Shown piece by piece: positions 7,147 through 16,726 of a stretch of 64,000 bases of DNA (within the stretch, counting starts at the first letter, position 1; each line of letters begins with the position of its first letter). Source of the DNA: Xanthomonas populi (GTDB lineage: Bacteria; Pseudomonadota; Gammaproteobacteria; Xanthomonadales; Xanthomonadaceae); NCBI RefSeq assembly GCF_002940065.1, contig NZ_MDEJ01000003.1, positions 1 through 64,000 on the forward strand, given 5' to 3'. Below the pieces are notes generated by a model that was not told the DNA's origin, searched no databases, and saw only the letters and a program-made list of their open reading frames with translations. The translations under genes were made by a program, and so were the position numbers.

Positions 7147-9816
7147 TTACTTCGGCAACGGCGAACGCCCCGAAATCGAAAACGCCGCCGCTTCACCAGC
7201 CGCGCCGCTCCCCGGCTGTCCTCCGCCCACAAACAGCGTGTAATCGCTTGCTTCCACCGCCCGCTGCCCGGTGCGATCCACGTCGCTCAAGGCGCGCGCA
7301 TCCAGGGTAAAGGTGAGCGTGCGCTGCTCGCCAGGTTGCAGATGCACGCGCTGAAAACCAACCAGGCTGCGCAGTGGAGACTGCGGGCGATCCGGATATT
7401 GCAGATACACCTGCGCCACTTCATCGCCGGCGCGCGTGCCGGTGTTGCGCACGGTGGTGGTCACCTGCAAGGTGCTGCCGGCCTGCAGCGTGGTGGCGGA
7501 CAGCTGCGGCGCGGCGTAGGCGAAGCGGGTGTAGCTCAGGCCGTAGCCGAATGGATACAGCGGCTCGCCCTTGAAGTAGCGATAAGTGCGGCCCTTCATG
7601 TCGTAGCTGACATACGGCGGCAGGTCCTTGGTGGAGCGATAGAACGTCACCGGCAGGCGCCCGCCGGGGTTGTCGTCGCCGGCCAGCATGCGCGCGATGG
7701 CGGTGCCGCCGGACTGGCCGGGGTACCACGCCGCCACGATGGCGTCGGCATGGGTCTTGGCCCAGTTCAAGGCCACCGCGCTACCGCTCATCAGCACCAC
7801 CACCAGCGGCTTACCGGAGGCTTTTGCGCGTTCGAGCAGCGCGTGCTGTGGGGCGGGCAGGGCGATGTCGTTGCGGTCGCCGCCGTCGAAGCCGGGCACG
7901 TCGATACGCAGTTCTTCGCCTTCCACATCCGGCGACAGACCGACGAAGGCCACTACGGCATCGGCTTGCGCCACGGCGTGCTCGGCTTCGGCCAGTTGCG
8001 CTGCCGCCGGTGCCAGCCATCCCAGGCGTACGCCCTGATCCTGGCCGCGGTGTTCCAGTTCCAGGCGGATCTTGCGCGGGCGGGTGTCGTCGAAATGCAG
8101 CAGGGTTTCCACGCTGCGGCCATCGGCGTTGTGCATGCCGGCCGGTACGTGTTTGTCTTCGGCATTGCCGGCGACCACCAGCTTGTCGTCGATGTACAGC
8201 CGCACCGGATCGTGGCCGGCGCAATCGAAGCAGCGCGCCACCCGCACCGCCAGCGTGTAATCGCCGGCGCTTGGCGGCAGTAATTCACCACTCCAGCGCA
8301 CCGCGTAACGATCGGCCGGAACGCCCTTGGCGGGTGCGACCTGATCCCAGTTGAAACTCACGGTGCGATCCTGCCGCACCGTGCGCGGGGTGCCTTCCAG
8401 ATCGACATTATCGAAATAGTCGCCACACAATCCCGGCGAGCCATCGCTGCGCAGCGCGGTCTCCGGAATCATGCCCGGCACGCCCGACGCCAGCGGCGCA
8501 CCTTGCGCATAGCGCACCTGTTGCGCGCCGAAGCGCTGGCGCAGGCCAAGCAGCGGTGTCACCGGCGTGGACGAGGTGCCTTGGTAATTAGCTTCCAACG
8601 CCGCCAACGCATCGGCATTGGGGCCGATCACCGCCAGCCGCGTGCCGGGTTTCAACGGTAGCGTGCCGGCCTCGTTCTTGAGCAACACGATCGACTCGGC
8701 AGCCGCTTTCAGCGCCAGCGCACGGTTGGCAGCATTGTCGATGTCCTTGGCGCTGAGCTTTGCATACGGATCCTTGCGTGGCGCTTCCAGTTCGCCCAGG
8801 CGGTAGCGCGCGGCAAACAGGCGCACCAGCGATTGGTCGAGCAGGGCCTCATCCACTTCGCCGCGTTCGATCGCGGTGCCCAAGGCGCGATACGCGTAGC
8901 CGCAGTTGAGATCGTGGCCGGCCTTGAGCGAGGCGGCCGACGAGCCGGCATTGTCCGGGCGAAAATAATGGAACTGGGTCATGTCATCCACCGCATCGCA
9001 GTCGGACACCACAAAGCCCTTGAAGCCCCAATCGCCACGCACGCGGCCGTTGAGCAGCCAGTCGGCCGCGCATGCAGGCGTGCCATGCAATGAGTTGTAC
9101 GCACACATCACCGAGCCGGCCTGGCCGTCGATCAAGGCGGCGCGGAAGGCGGGGGTATAGGTCGCTTCCACATCGCGCGGCGACACATCCACATCGAAGC
9201 TGTGCCGGCCCGGCTCTGGGCCGCTGTGCACGGCGATGTGCTTGGGCGTGGCGATGGTGCGCGGGTGATCGAGATCGTCGCCCTGCAGCCCGCGAATGAA
9301 GCCAACTGCGAGCTGCCCGGTGAGGAAGGGATCCTCGCCGTAGGTTTCCATGCCACGGCCCCAGCGCGGGTCGCGGAAGATGTTGATGTTGGGCGACCAG
9401 ATGGTCAGGCCCGCGTAACGTTTGTGGTCCTTGCCCGGGGCACCGGCCTGATTGAACTTGGCGCGTGCCTCGGTGGAGACCACGGTGCCCACCTGTTGCA
9501 TCAGTGCGGTATTCCAGCTCGCCGCAAGGCCAATCGCTTGCGGAAATACCGTGGCATAGCCATTACGCGCGATGCCGTGCAGGCCCTCGCTCCACCATTC
9601 GTAGGCGGGGATGCCCAGGCGCGGAATCGCCGGCGCATCGTTCATCGCCTGCGCGACTTTTTCCTCGCGGCTCATCTGCGCCACCAACGCGGCGGCGCGG
9701 TGTTCCGGCGCTTCATTGGTCGATTTTGCAGCGAATGCCGGTACGCCGATCAGCGGCAGGCCCAGACCCAGACTCAGCGCAATGGCCAGGCGGCATGGAA
9801 ACACGGACAACGACAT
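7147..9816 (-). CDS. nixI: GH3 beta-xylosidase/beta-glucosidase family enzyme, N-glycan locus
   Basis: An 889-residue secreted enzyme. The start is ATG 9816, with an AGGAG site 8 bases upstream and a signal peptide ending near PAFAA; an open frame running upstream into repeat copy B is an artefact. The GH3 barrel (about 30-340) carries the nucleophile motif GFVVSDCDAV (Asp272). A PA14 domain is inserted at about 460-605, then the C-terminal alpha/beta domain with VEGEELRIDVPGFDGGDR and a fibronectin-III-like tail (VRNTGTRAGDEVAQVYLQYP). In X. campestris the fifth gene of the nix glycosidase cluster, NixI, is a GH3 enzyme removing the beta-1,2-xylose of plant N-glycans. This gene is fifth after the receptor here, so the same role is likely. 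The sequence alone cannot separate xylosidase from glucosidase activity. Confidence 0.87.
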   Translation of the reverse strand: MSLSVFPCRLAIALSLGLGLPLIGVPAFAAKSTNEAPEHRAAALVAQMSREEKVAQAMNDAPAIPRLGIPAYEWWSEGLHGIARNGYATVFPQAIGLAASWNTALMQQVGTVVSTEARAKFNQAGAPGKDHKRYAGLTIWSPNINIFRDPRWGRGMETYGEDPFLTGQLAVGFIRGLQGDDLDHPRTIATPKHIAVHSGPEPGRHSFDVDVSPRDVEATYTPAFRAALIDGQAGSVMCAYNSLHGTPACAADWLLNGRVRGDWGFKGFVVSDCDAVDDMTQFHYFRPDNAGSSAASLKAGHDLNCGYAYRALGTAIERGEVDEALLDQSLVRLFAARYRLGELEAPRKDPYAKLSAKDIDNAANRALALKAAAESIVLLKNEAGTLPLKPGTRLAVIGPNADALAALEANYQGTSSTPVTPLLGLRQRFGAQQVRYAQGAPLASGVPGMIPETALRSDGSPGLCGDYFDNVDLEGTPRTVRQDRTVSFNWDQVAPAKGVPADRYAVRWSGELLPPSAGDYTLAVRVARCFDCAGHDPVRLYIDDKLVVAGNAEDKHVPAGMHNADGRSVETLLHFDDTRPRKIRLELEHRGQDQGVRLGWLAPAAAQLAEAEHAVAQADAVVAFVGLSPDVEGEELRIDVPGFDGGDRNDIALPAPQHALLERAKASGKPLVVVLMSGSAVALNWAKTHADAIVAAWYPGQSGGTAIARMLAGDDNPGGRLPVTFYRSTKDLPPYVSYDMKGRTYRYFKGEPLYPFGYGLSYTRFAYAAPQLSATTLQAGSTLQVTTTVRNTGTRAGDEVAQVYLQYPDRPQSPLRSLVGFQRVHLQPGEQRTLTFTLDARALSDVDRTGQRAVEASDYTLFVGGGQPGSGAAGEAAAFSISGRSPLPK

Positions 9817-9905
9817 CGGTTCACTCCTGCGCAACGGTACTGGCCGCCACGCGTTGTGCTTGGGTTGCCCGCAGGGACACTGCGGGCAGCGGTTAGTGAC
9901 ACTAG
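9817..9905. promoter_or_regulatory. Leader of the GH3 gene with AGGAG ribosome site
   Basis: Read on the minus strand, the sequence just before ATG 9816 contains GCAGGAGTGAACCG, a strong Shine-Dalgarno site that fixes the start. No clear promoter hexamers were recognised between repeat copy B and this site. Confidence 0.5.
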
Positions 9906-10048
9906 GAGCGGCTAACAAAACGACTGCGCTCACCGCCGGGCGGGCGCGGTCGGTGCTCGGAATCGGCATGTACCACGCGTACACCCCGGTTCTGAGCGCG
10001 CTGTCCATGCCCACCTGACGACTGCTCGCTACGTTTTGTTAGCCGCTC
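9906..10048 (+). repeat. Inverted-terminal-repeat element, copy B (MITE-like)
   Basis: A 143-bp element with the same 17-bp inverted ends as copy A (GAGCGGCTAACAAAACG, complement at 10032-10048) and a closely similar interior. It sits in the 380-bp gap between the GH2 and GH3 genes and separates GH3 from the upstream part of the operon. The pair A/B in direct orientation flanks the GH3 gene. Confidence 0.86.
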
Positions 10049-10196
10049 TAAGGGCGGTGGTTTATTGCTGATCGGTTGCTAGATCGTGTGCGATATGTGG
10101 TGCACCACGCAGACACAGCGCAAACCGCCGTCTTCGCTGATCACGCAGCGCCCTTGTGCGAGCGCTGCGCAATCATCCGACGCCTTTTCCGGCGGC
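10049..10196. other. Spacer downstream of the GH2 gene
   Basis: About 150 bases between repeat copy B and the GH2 stop. No gene and no clear terminator were seen. Confidence 0.35.
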
Positions 10197-12878
10197 TTAC
10201 TTCGTCTCGGCAGGCTCAGGCGGCGCACCGGCCAACGTGCTCGCCAGATCGCGCACCTGCAGTGTGGATTGCAACTGCGCCAGCGCAGCCTTGCTGCTTA
10301 CGCGCACGGTCAACGGCTCGCCCGGTAACAGGTCGAACGCGTTGTCCGACAGCGTGGCATCCACATCGCCGAACGACAGCCACACCTCGCGCGCCAGCGT
10401 GTTGCTGGACAGCGTCAGCGCGTAGCCTTCGCCATCGGCGCGCCACTGGCTGTCGATCGTCGCGCTCGGCAAGGTCAACTGCTTGGCCGGTGCGAAGAAC
10501 ACCACTTCGCGCGACAGCAGCTTGTCGCCTTCGAATAATTCGAACACCGCATAGGTGCGCTTGGGGTCTGCGCTGCCCAGCAATTGTTTGTCGCTGAAGT
10601 TGCCCACCCGCAGGCTGCTGAGCGGTGTGACAGTGGCTTTTTCTTCGCGCTTGCGCAGCAGTTTGCCGTCCATGCCCATCACCCGCATGCGCCAACGTGC
10701 CGCCAGCGCGGTGGTGCGGTCGGACACCAGCGACACCTCGGTCTGGCCCTTGTCGTTGCGCAGTGCGGCGATGATTCCCGGCGCGTAGAAGCGGCGTGCG
10801 TGGTAATGCAGCGCCTTCCAGCGGCCGTCGTAATCCACGCTCGACCACGACGCCCCCGGCCACACATCGTTGAGCTGCCAGTACAGCGAGCCCATCGACT
10901 GTGGACGCGAGGCGCGCAGATGCGAGGCGGCCAGGTTGATGCCCTCGGCCTGCATCAGCTGGCTCAGGTAGACGAAGCTTTCGAAATCCTTGGGCTCGCC
11001 GAATTCGCGGCGGATATAGAGCATCAGCCGCTTGTTGCCGTTGCCCTTGTCGAACTTCTGATGCACGCGCATCACCGGCGATTCCGGATCCATGTCGCCG
11101 GGTTCGGCGAACGCGCGCACGGTGCGCATATCCGGGAACGACTGCAGGCCGTATTCGGACATGAAGCGCGGGGTGACGTTGAGATACTCGGTCACCGGCA
11201 GTGCGGGGCCGCCCCACACCTTCCAGTAATGCATGTCGCCATCATTGGCCTGATCGGCGGCGCCATCGAAGTTGGTGCCCGGCGAGGTGGACCAATACGG
11301 CACATCGCTATCGTAGGTGGCCACCACTTCGCCGAACACGGTGCCGAACAAGGTGGTCATGCCGCGCTCGATGCGGCTGCGTTCTTCCGGGTCCACCGAT
11401 TGCTTGAACTTGACCCGGTCGCCCCAGTTTTCCCAACCGGTCTGCACTTCGTTGTTGCCGCACCACAGCACGATGCTGGGATGATCGCGCAGCCGCTTGA
11501 CCTGTTCGATCGCCTCCTGCCGCGTGTTCTCGCGAAACTCCACGTCGTACGGCGGCACCGCGCCACCGAACATGAAGTCCTGCCAGATCATGATGCCCAG
11601 CTCGTCGGCCACCTCGTAGAAGCGGTCGTCCTGATAATGCCCGCCGCCCCACATGCGCAGCATGTTCATGTTGGCATCGCGCGCATCCTGCAAGGTGCTG
11701 CGCATGCGCTCGGGACCCACGCGCGCGGGGAACGCATCCAGCGGGATGAGATTTGCGCCCTTGGCGAAGATCGGGATGCCGTTGATCACGATCTCCATGC
11801 TCTTGCCGAACTTGTCCTTTTCGCGACGCAGCTCCACCGAGCGCAGGCCGGTGATGCGCTTGATCTGCTGGCTGTCGCCATCGGCATCGCGCACGCTGGC
11901 CACGAAGGTGTAGCGGTCCTGCGCGCCGTAGCCGGCCGGAAACCAGCGCTTGGGGGTGGCGATACGCACCGGCAGATCGAGACGGTTCTGCCCGGGGTCG
12001 ACCATCGCCTGCTGGGTGAACTGGCCCACTTTCTCCCCATCCGGCCCGAGCACATCCAGCGTCACCTGCACCGGCCCGCTGCGGCCGGCCTGTAGTTCCA
12101 GCTGCGCCTGCACTTGCGCGCTCTCGGCGTCCACACGTTGCTGGGCGATATGCAGCCCGTCCACGCGCACCGCATCCCAGGCTTCCATACGCACATCTTT
12201 CCAGATGCCGGCAGTGACCATGCGCGGGCCCCAATCCCAACCGAAGTTGTACGGCGCCTTGCGCACATAGGTGGAGCTATGTCGCGACGCGGGCTCGTCG
12301 CCGAACGCCGAATCGTAGGCACCCGGCAGCGCGTACGGCTGCTTGGCCAACCATGGCTGGATCTTCTTGATCGGCGAGAACAGCTTGACCTCGAGCACGT
12401 TGTCGCCACGCTTGAGCAGGGATTTCGCGTCCACGCGCCACTGCCGGAACATGTTGTCGGCGCTGAGCAGCTTCTGGCCGTTGAGGGTGACCTCGGCAAA
12501 GGTGTCCAGGCCATCGAACACCAGCTCGACATGCTCACGCTTGAGTGTGGCCGCATCCACGTTGAAGCGGGTCTGGTATTGCCAATCGCTCAGGCCCGCC
12601 CACTGAATCTTGCGCTCGTTGTCGCGATAGAACGGGTCTGGCACCACCTTGGCGGCGATCAGATCGGTCTGCACCGCACCCGGCACCTGCGCCGGCAACC
12701 AGGCCGCCGCTTTCGGATACGTATTGGCCTGTTCCTGGGCCGGCACTAGCCGCACTTGCCAGCCGGTCTCCAGGGGTGTTGCCGTGGGCGGCGCGGCCCA
12801 GGCCTGCGAGATGGCCAGGGCCATGGCAAGCCCGACACGGACGGGGGCGGGAACACAACGACGATGGGACAGGGGCAT
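10197..12878 (-). CDS. GH2 beta-mannosidase, secreted
   Basis: An 893-residue protein with an N-terminal signal peptide ending near SQAWA. The N-terminal jelly-roll region has WQYQTRFNVD and ELVFDGLDTFAEVTLNGQ, then an Ig-like domain, and the GH2 barrel with LRMWGGGHYQDDRFYEVADE, the acid/base motif CGNNEVQ (Glu477) and the nucleophile motif FMSEYGLQSFP (Glu575). These are beta-mannosidase signatures. In N-glycan breakdown it would split the Man-beta-1,4-GlcNAc core linkage. By order (fourth after the receptor) it matches nixH of X. campestris, although the letter assignment is from memory. The upstream GH20 pseudogene ends only 21 bases before it, so it probably depends on an upstream promoter. 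The gene itself appears intact. Confidence 0.88.
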   Translation of the reverse strand: MPLSHRRCVPAPVRVGLAMALAISQAWAAPPTATPLETGWQVRLVPAQEQANTYPKAAAWLPAQVPGAVQTDLIAAKVVPDPFYRDNERKIQWAGLSDWQYQTRFNVDAATLKREHVELVFDGLDTFAEVTLNGQKLLSADNMFRQWRVDAKSLLKRGDNVLEVKLFSPIKKIQPWLAKQPYALPGAYDSAFGDEPASRHSSTYVRKAPYNFGWDWGPRMVTAGIWKDVRMEAWDAVRVDGLHIAQQRVDAESAQVQAQLELQAGRSGPVQVTLDVLGPDGEKVGQFTQQAMVDPGQNRLDLPVRIATPKRWFPAGYGAQDRYTFVASVRDADGDSQQIKRITGLRSVELRREKDKFGKSMEIVINGIPIFAKGANLIPLDAFPARVGPERMRSTLQDARDANMNMLRMWGGGHYQDDRFYEVADELGIMIWQDFMFGGAVPPYDVEFRENTRQEAIEQVKRLRDHPSIVLWCGNNEVQTGWENWGDRVKFKQSVDPEERSRIERGMTTLFGTVFGEVVATYDSDVPYWSTSPGTNFDGAADQANDGDMHYWKVWGGPALPVTEYLNVTPRFMSEYGLQSFPDMRTVRAFAEPGDMDPESPVMRVHQKFDKGNGNKRLMLYIRREFGEPKDFESFVYLSQLMQAEGINLAASHLRASRPQSMGSLYWQLNDVWPGASWSSVDYDGRWKALHYHARRFYAPGIIAALRNDKGQTEVSLVSDRTTALAARWRMRVMGMDGKLLRKREEKATVTPLSSLRVGNFSDKQLLGSADPKRTYAVFELFEGDKLLSREVVFFAPAKQLTLPSATIDSQWRADGEGYALTLSSNTLAREVWLSFGDVDATLSDNAFDLLPGEPLTVRVSSKAALAQLQSTLQVRDLASTLAGAPPEPAETK

Positions 12879-12899
12879 GGATGACTCTCTTTGGATGGC

Positions 12900-15417
12900 T
12901 CAGCGCGTGGCGACGGCGGGCGGCTGCGCGGTGGTTTCGATCAATTGGACGGTGCCGATGGCATACAACGGGCCGGCAATGGGTGCGGTGAAGCGCAGAC
13001 ACAGATCGTGCATGCCGGTGCGTGCAGGCAGCGGGGTTCCCAGCGTGAATTGCTCGCCCAGGGTGGCGCTTTTTGGCAATTGCACGCTGGCGATCAACTC
13101 GCCGTCGCAGCCCTGGCGCACTTCCAGCTCACCGCTGCGCGTCCTGGCCGGGTACTGCACCACCTTGGATTGCTCGTGTGCCAGGCCGAAGTTGTTCGGC
13201 AGCCGTGCGGCCTCGATCCGGATCGCGCCAATGCCGTCCAGGCGCGCTTGCGGATAGAGGCGGCAGGCACGGAACAGATCGACGTTGTAGACCGGCGTGT
13301 CGGCGCCGGCCATCTCCGGCAACAACGGCAAACGCAGGCCGAGCGCGCCGGTGGCGACGCAATCGCGCAGGCCTTGCGTATCGACGCGCAGCAACCCGGC
13401 ACGATCGAACGTGCGGCTGCGCGTGGCCGCCAGCGCGGTGCCAGCGGTGTCGAAGGCGGTGGCCTTCACGGTGGCCGGCAGCTGGATCGTAAACGGCGCC
13501 GCATAGCGCGGCGATGCCGGCGTGGGATCGCTGCCGTCGGTGGTGTAGTGCAGCGTGCCCGTACCGGCCTGGGTGCCGAGCGCCACCTTGGCCGGGCCAC
13601 CGGCGAGTACCGGGTTGGGTCCATTTTCCAGCGCGATATCGGCGGCGAACGCCCCGTCGCTGTAGTCGATGCCCAGCGCCTTGTAGCGCTGCAACTGGGC
13701 TGGCAAGCGCGCCAGAAAATTCTTCCAGCTGCGCGCAGCCACTGGCGACCACGTCACTTCGGCCACCGCAGACAGGCGCGGGAACAGTGCGTGATCGATA
13801 TGCCACCTTGATGGAATGTATTCGGCCCACAACGCGCCTTGCGCGCCCAGCACATGCTTGGCCTGCTCGGCGCTGAGTTCATTTGGTACCGGGTCGAACG
13901 CGTAGACCTTCGACAGCGGCAGGATCGTCAGGCGGCCGTTGGGTTCGTCGCTGCGGGTGGTCTGCAGATTGTCCAGATACAGCCAGTCGCCTGGTGCAAG
14001 CACTACATCGTGGCCCTGTCTGGCTGCGGTCACCGCACCTTCGATGCCGCGCCACGATATCACCGAGGCACTGGCCGGCACGCCGCCTTCGAGGATTTCA
14101 TCCCAGCTGATCATGCGCCGGCCGTGCTGAGTGAGGTACTGCGCCAGCTGCGCGTTGAACCAGCCCTGCATCGCGTGCGCATCCTTGACCCCCAGCTTGC
14201 GCATCTGCGCGCGTACCGCGGGCGAGGCCTCCCATTGATCCTTGACCGCCTCATCGCCACCGATGTGGAGAACCGATGTGGAGATACGTTGACGGAAACA
14301 ACGTCAGCACTTCATCCAGCACGTTGGTGATGAAGCTCAGGCTGCGTTCGCTGGTGTTGAACAGGTACGGGTTGACGCCCCAGTTCACACCCACCTGGGT
14401 GCGCTGGCCGGGCACGCCCACTTCTTCCGGATACGCCGCCACTGCGGCCTGCGCATGCCCGGGCATGTCCAGTTCGGGCAACACTGTGATGTGCAGACGC
14501 GCCGCATAGGCGACGATCTCGCTGATCTGCTGCTGCGTGTAGAAACCGCCAGAGCGCTCGGGCGTGCCGTGCTGGCCGGCGCCGGGCGGGGTGCGCCATG
14601 CACCGACCTCGGTGAGCTTGGGATAGCGCTTGATCTCGATGCGCCAGCCTTGGTCGTCGGTGAGATGCCAGTGCAGCACATTGAGCTTGTGCGCGGCCAT
14701 TGCATCGAGTACATGCTTGACCGTGGCCACGTCGTGGAAGTGGCGGGCCACATCCAGATGCTGGCCGCGCCAGCCAAAACGCGGCCAATCGGCAATCGCC
14801 ACCGACGGCACCTCGACATCGCCCTTGCGCGCGTCCGGTGTCATCAATTGCCAGGCGCTGATCGCGCCATAGAACAAGCCGGCACCATCGCGCGCGGCAA
14901 TGCGGATGCCGTTGGCATCCACATCCAGGTTGTAGCCTTCCTTGTGCGCCACCGGTGCCTGCGTGGTGCGCTCCAGGCGGATACTGCGCGGCGATGCGCT
15001 GGTTTCGGTGCGCACCTCCAGCACTAGACCGCGCGTGCGCTGTAGCAAACTGGCCAGATGCTCGGCACTGCGGCGTGCATCGGCATCGCCACCGACAATC
15101 GAGATCACCGTGCCGGCACCGACGCGAGCGCTGCCACTGCCCCGCCTGGCTTGGGCCGGGGCGGGAATCAGGGGCAACGGTGCAGTGGTGGCAGGCAGTG
15201 TCGAGGCGGTGCCGGACTTGGCCGCAGCCGGCACGACCGCTGTGTCGCGTTGGCCGCAACCAGCCAATACCGTTGCCGCAAATGCCAGCGCAAGCAGGCG
15301 CGACGAACACGGCTTCGAGGACAGCAGGCGCAACGACCGCATGCGCAATGACGGCGCGCGCAGCGACAGCTGGCGCGATAACGACACGCGCAAGCCAGGT
15401 GCGGAGTTCGACTTCAT
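12900..15417 (-). pseudogene. GH20 beta-N-acetylhexosaminidase, frameshifted by a 13-bp tandem duplication
   Basis: The two pieces are 14251-15417 (N-terminal half) and 12900 to about 14260 (C-terminal half, in another frame). The N-terminal part has a lipoprotein-type signal (LAGC, after a possible internal start at 15342), a GH20b domain, and barrel motifs VARHFHDVATVKHVLDAM and LNVLHWHLTDDQGWRIE. The frame breaks exactly at the catalytic motif. An intact gene would read LHIGGDEAVK, but here a perfect 13-bp tandem copy (14259-14271 and 14272-14284) shifts it to LHIGSPHRWR and a stop. Removing 13 bp restores an 834-codon frame. The C-terminal half keeps ISWDEILEGG, WHIDHALFPRLSAVAEVTW and a chitobiase C-terminal-like domain (LHYTTDGSDPTP). 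Without the Asp-Glu pair the first product should be inactive. It would remove GlcNAc from N-glycan chains. Confidence 0.88.
14259..14284. repeat. 13-bp perfect tandem duplication inside the GH20 catalytic codons
   Basis: ACCGATGTGGAGA occurs twice back to back (14259-14271, 14272-14284). One copy encodes the start of HIGGDE on the minus strand. The extra copy causes the frameshift and could in principle be lost again by slippage. Confidence 0.93.
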
Positions 15418-15656
15418 GCAATCACATCCCGATGTTGCGGCCAGAACACGGTAGCCACGCACAGTAGCAAAGCCATGCCGGATGACGCAGGGACTGGCGC
15501 ACGCTTCGTTGGGGTGCGCACAGTGCGTTATAGAGCGACGAACGCACCATCGCGAGCAACACTAAGACGGGCGCGAGCGGTGCAGGAATCGTCGGTCTCT
15601 CCCGATGCAAGCACCGCGCCGCGCCCGCCAGGTTGTGCAGCGTTGCGATAACGCGC
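15418..15656. other. Gap between GH18 and GH20 genes
   Basis: About 240 bases, longer than the other joints of the operon. No gene was seen. It may hold a separate promoter for the GH20-GH2-GH3 part, but no hexamer pair was convincing. Confidence 0.3.
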
Positions 15657-16712
15657 TTAGCGCTGCGCGGCCGGCAATGCGTCCCACACCTTCGGATCTT
15701 CGGCGCCCAGCACCCAGCAGCTGAAACCTTCCAGACCATACTGCTTCACCAGGTCGTAGCGTGCTTTGAAGCTGCGTGCGTCCGGCCGGAACACCCACTC
15801 GCGCATATCGTCGCGATAGAAGTAGAACCACGATTCCTGCTCGACCGGGTCCCACTGCACGGTGGCGTTCTGTTCGATCGCCAGCGGGAACGATTCGTCG
15901 GCATCAATGTAGGTTGCCGCGATGTTCGACGCTTCGGTGCCGTCTTCCTTCACCGGGTTACCGGTGTACCAGCGGTAGCCGTAGGTGGCGATGCCCAGCG
16001 AGAGCTTTTCCTTCGGCACTTGGGTGATCGCGTAATCCAGGTGCTTTTTCATCCACACCATGCCATCCACCGGGCCCGGCGTGGTCCAGCGGGTGTGCTG
16101 GTCGTAGGTCATGATGCTGACCAGATCCGCAGCCTGGCCCAGCGCCTTGAGGTCATACGCACCGCGCCAGTATTCCCACATCCACTTGGAGAACTGGCCG
16201 CCTTCGGCATGACCCGGCGCATTCGGCACCACCGCCACCGACATCTTGAAACCGGCCTTGTGCAGTGCATCGGCGGTCTGCTTGACCATCAAGGTGTAGG
16301 CGTCGCGATCGGTCCAGGCGATGTTTTCGAAATCGAACTGAAAGCCGTAGTACTTGTGCTGCTTGCCGTGGATCAGCAGCGATTCGATCATGCGCTTCTT
16401 GGCGGCTTCGTCGTGCATCAACTTGTGGAAGCCGTCGCGGCCGGTGGTCATCGACAGGATCGGCATCACCCGCAGCTTGTTCTGCTTGGCGATGTCGTAC
16501 AGGTAGGTGTTGGGGGCGCCGTTGACCAGGCCGTTCTGGTCCACGCCGTACCAGGTCGGCACCACCACATCGATCTTGTCGACATGGGCCAGGAACGCGT
16601 TGGTCGATTTCTGCGTGTTCATCAGATAGAACAACGCCGTGGGGGTTTTGGCCAAGGCCGGCGCGCAGGCCAACGCCAGCGCCAGCAGTATCCAGGTCAA
16701 TCGCTTGCTCAT
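15657..16712 (-). CDS. GH18 endo-beta-N-acetylglucosaminidase/chitinase-like protein, secreted
   Basis: A 351-residue protein with a clear signal peptide (MSKRLTWILLALALACAPALA). The GH18 barrel is shown by YYGFQFDFENI, the family DxDxE strand with the putative acid Glu129 and Asp127, and by VSIMTYDQH and LSLGIATYGYRWY. The first Asp/Gly of the usual chitinase DGxDxDxE motif is replaced (GFQFDFE), as is common in chitinase-like and ENGase-like members. In the plant N-glycan pathway such an enzyme would cut between the two core GlcNAc residues. It lies 14 bases after the GH29 pseudogene and belongs to the same transcription unit; by order it matches nixF (from memory). Substrate specificity is inferred. 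Confidence 0.82.
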   Translation of the reverse strand: MSKRLTWILLALALACAPALAKTPTALFYLMNTQKSTNAFLAHVDKIDVVVPTWYGVDQNGLVNGAPNTYLYDIAKQNKLRVMPILSMTTGRDGFHKLMHDEAAKKRMIESLLIHGKQHKYYGFQFDFENIAWTDRDAYTLMVKQTADALHKAGFKMSVAVVPNAPGHAEGGQFSKWMWEYWRGAYDLKALGQAADLVSIMTYDQHTRWTTPGPVDGMVWMKKHLDYAITQVPKEKLSLGIATYGYRWYTGNPVKEDGTEASNIAATYIDADESFPLAIEQNATVQWDPVEQESWFYFYRDDMREWVFRPDARSFKARYDLVKQYGLEGFSCWVLGAEDPKVWDALPAAQR

Positions 16713-16726
16713 GAAAACAGCATCCG

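Noticed and set aside
9817..10014. Upstream extension of the GH3 protein to 10014
   Set aside because: The extra 66 codons are translated from repeat copy B; a signal peptide and AGGAG site fix the start at 9816.
10584..12095. 503-codon plus-strand frame
   Set aside because: Antisense to the GH2 gene, whose signal peptide and catalytic motifs are clear; a product of high-GC codon bias.
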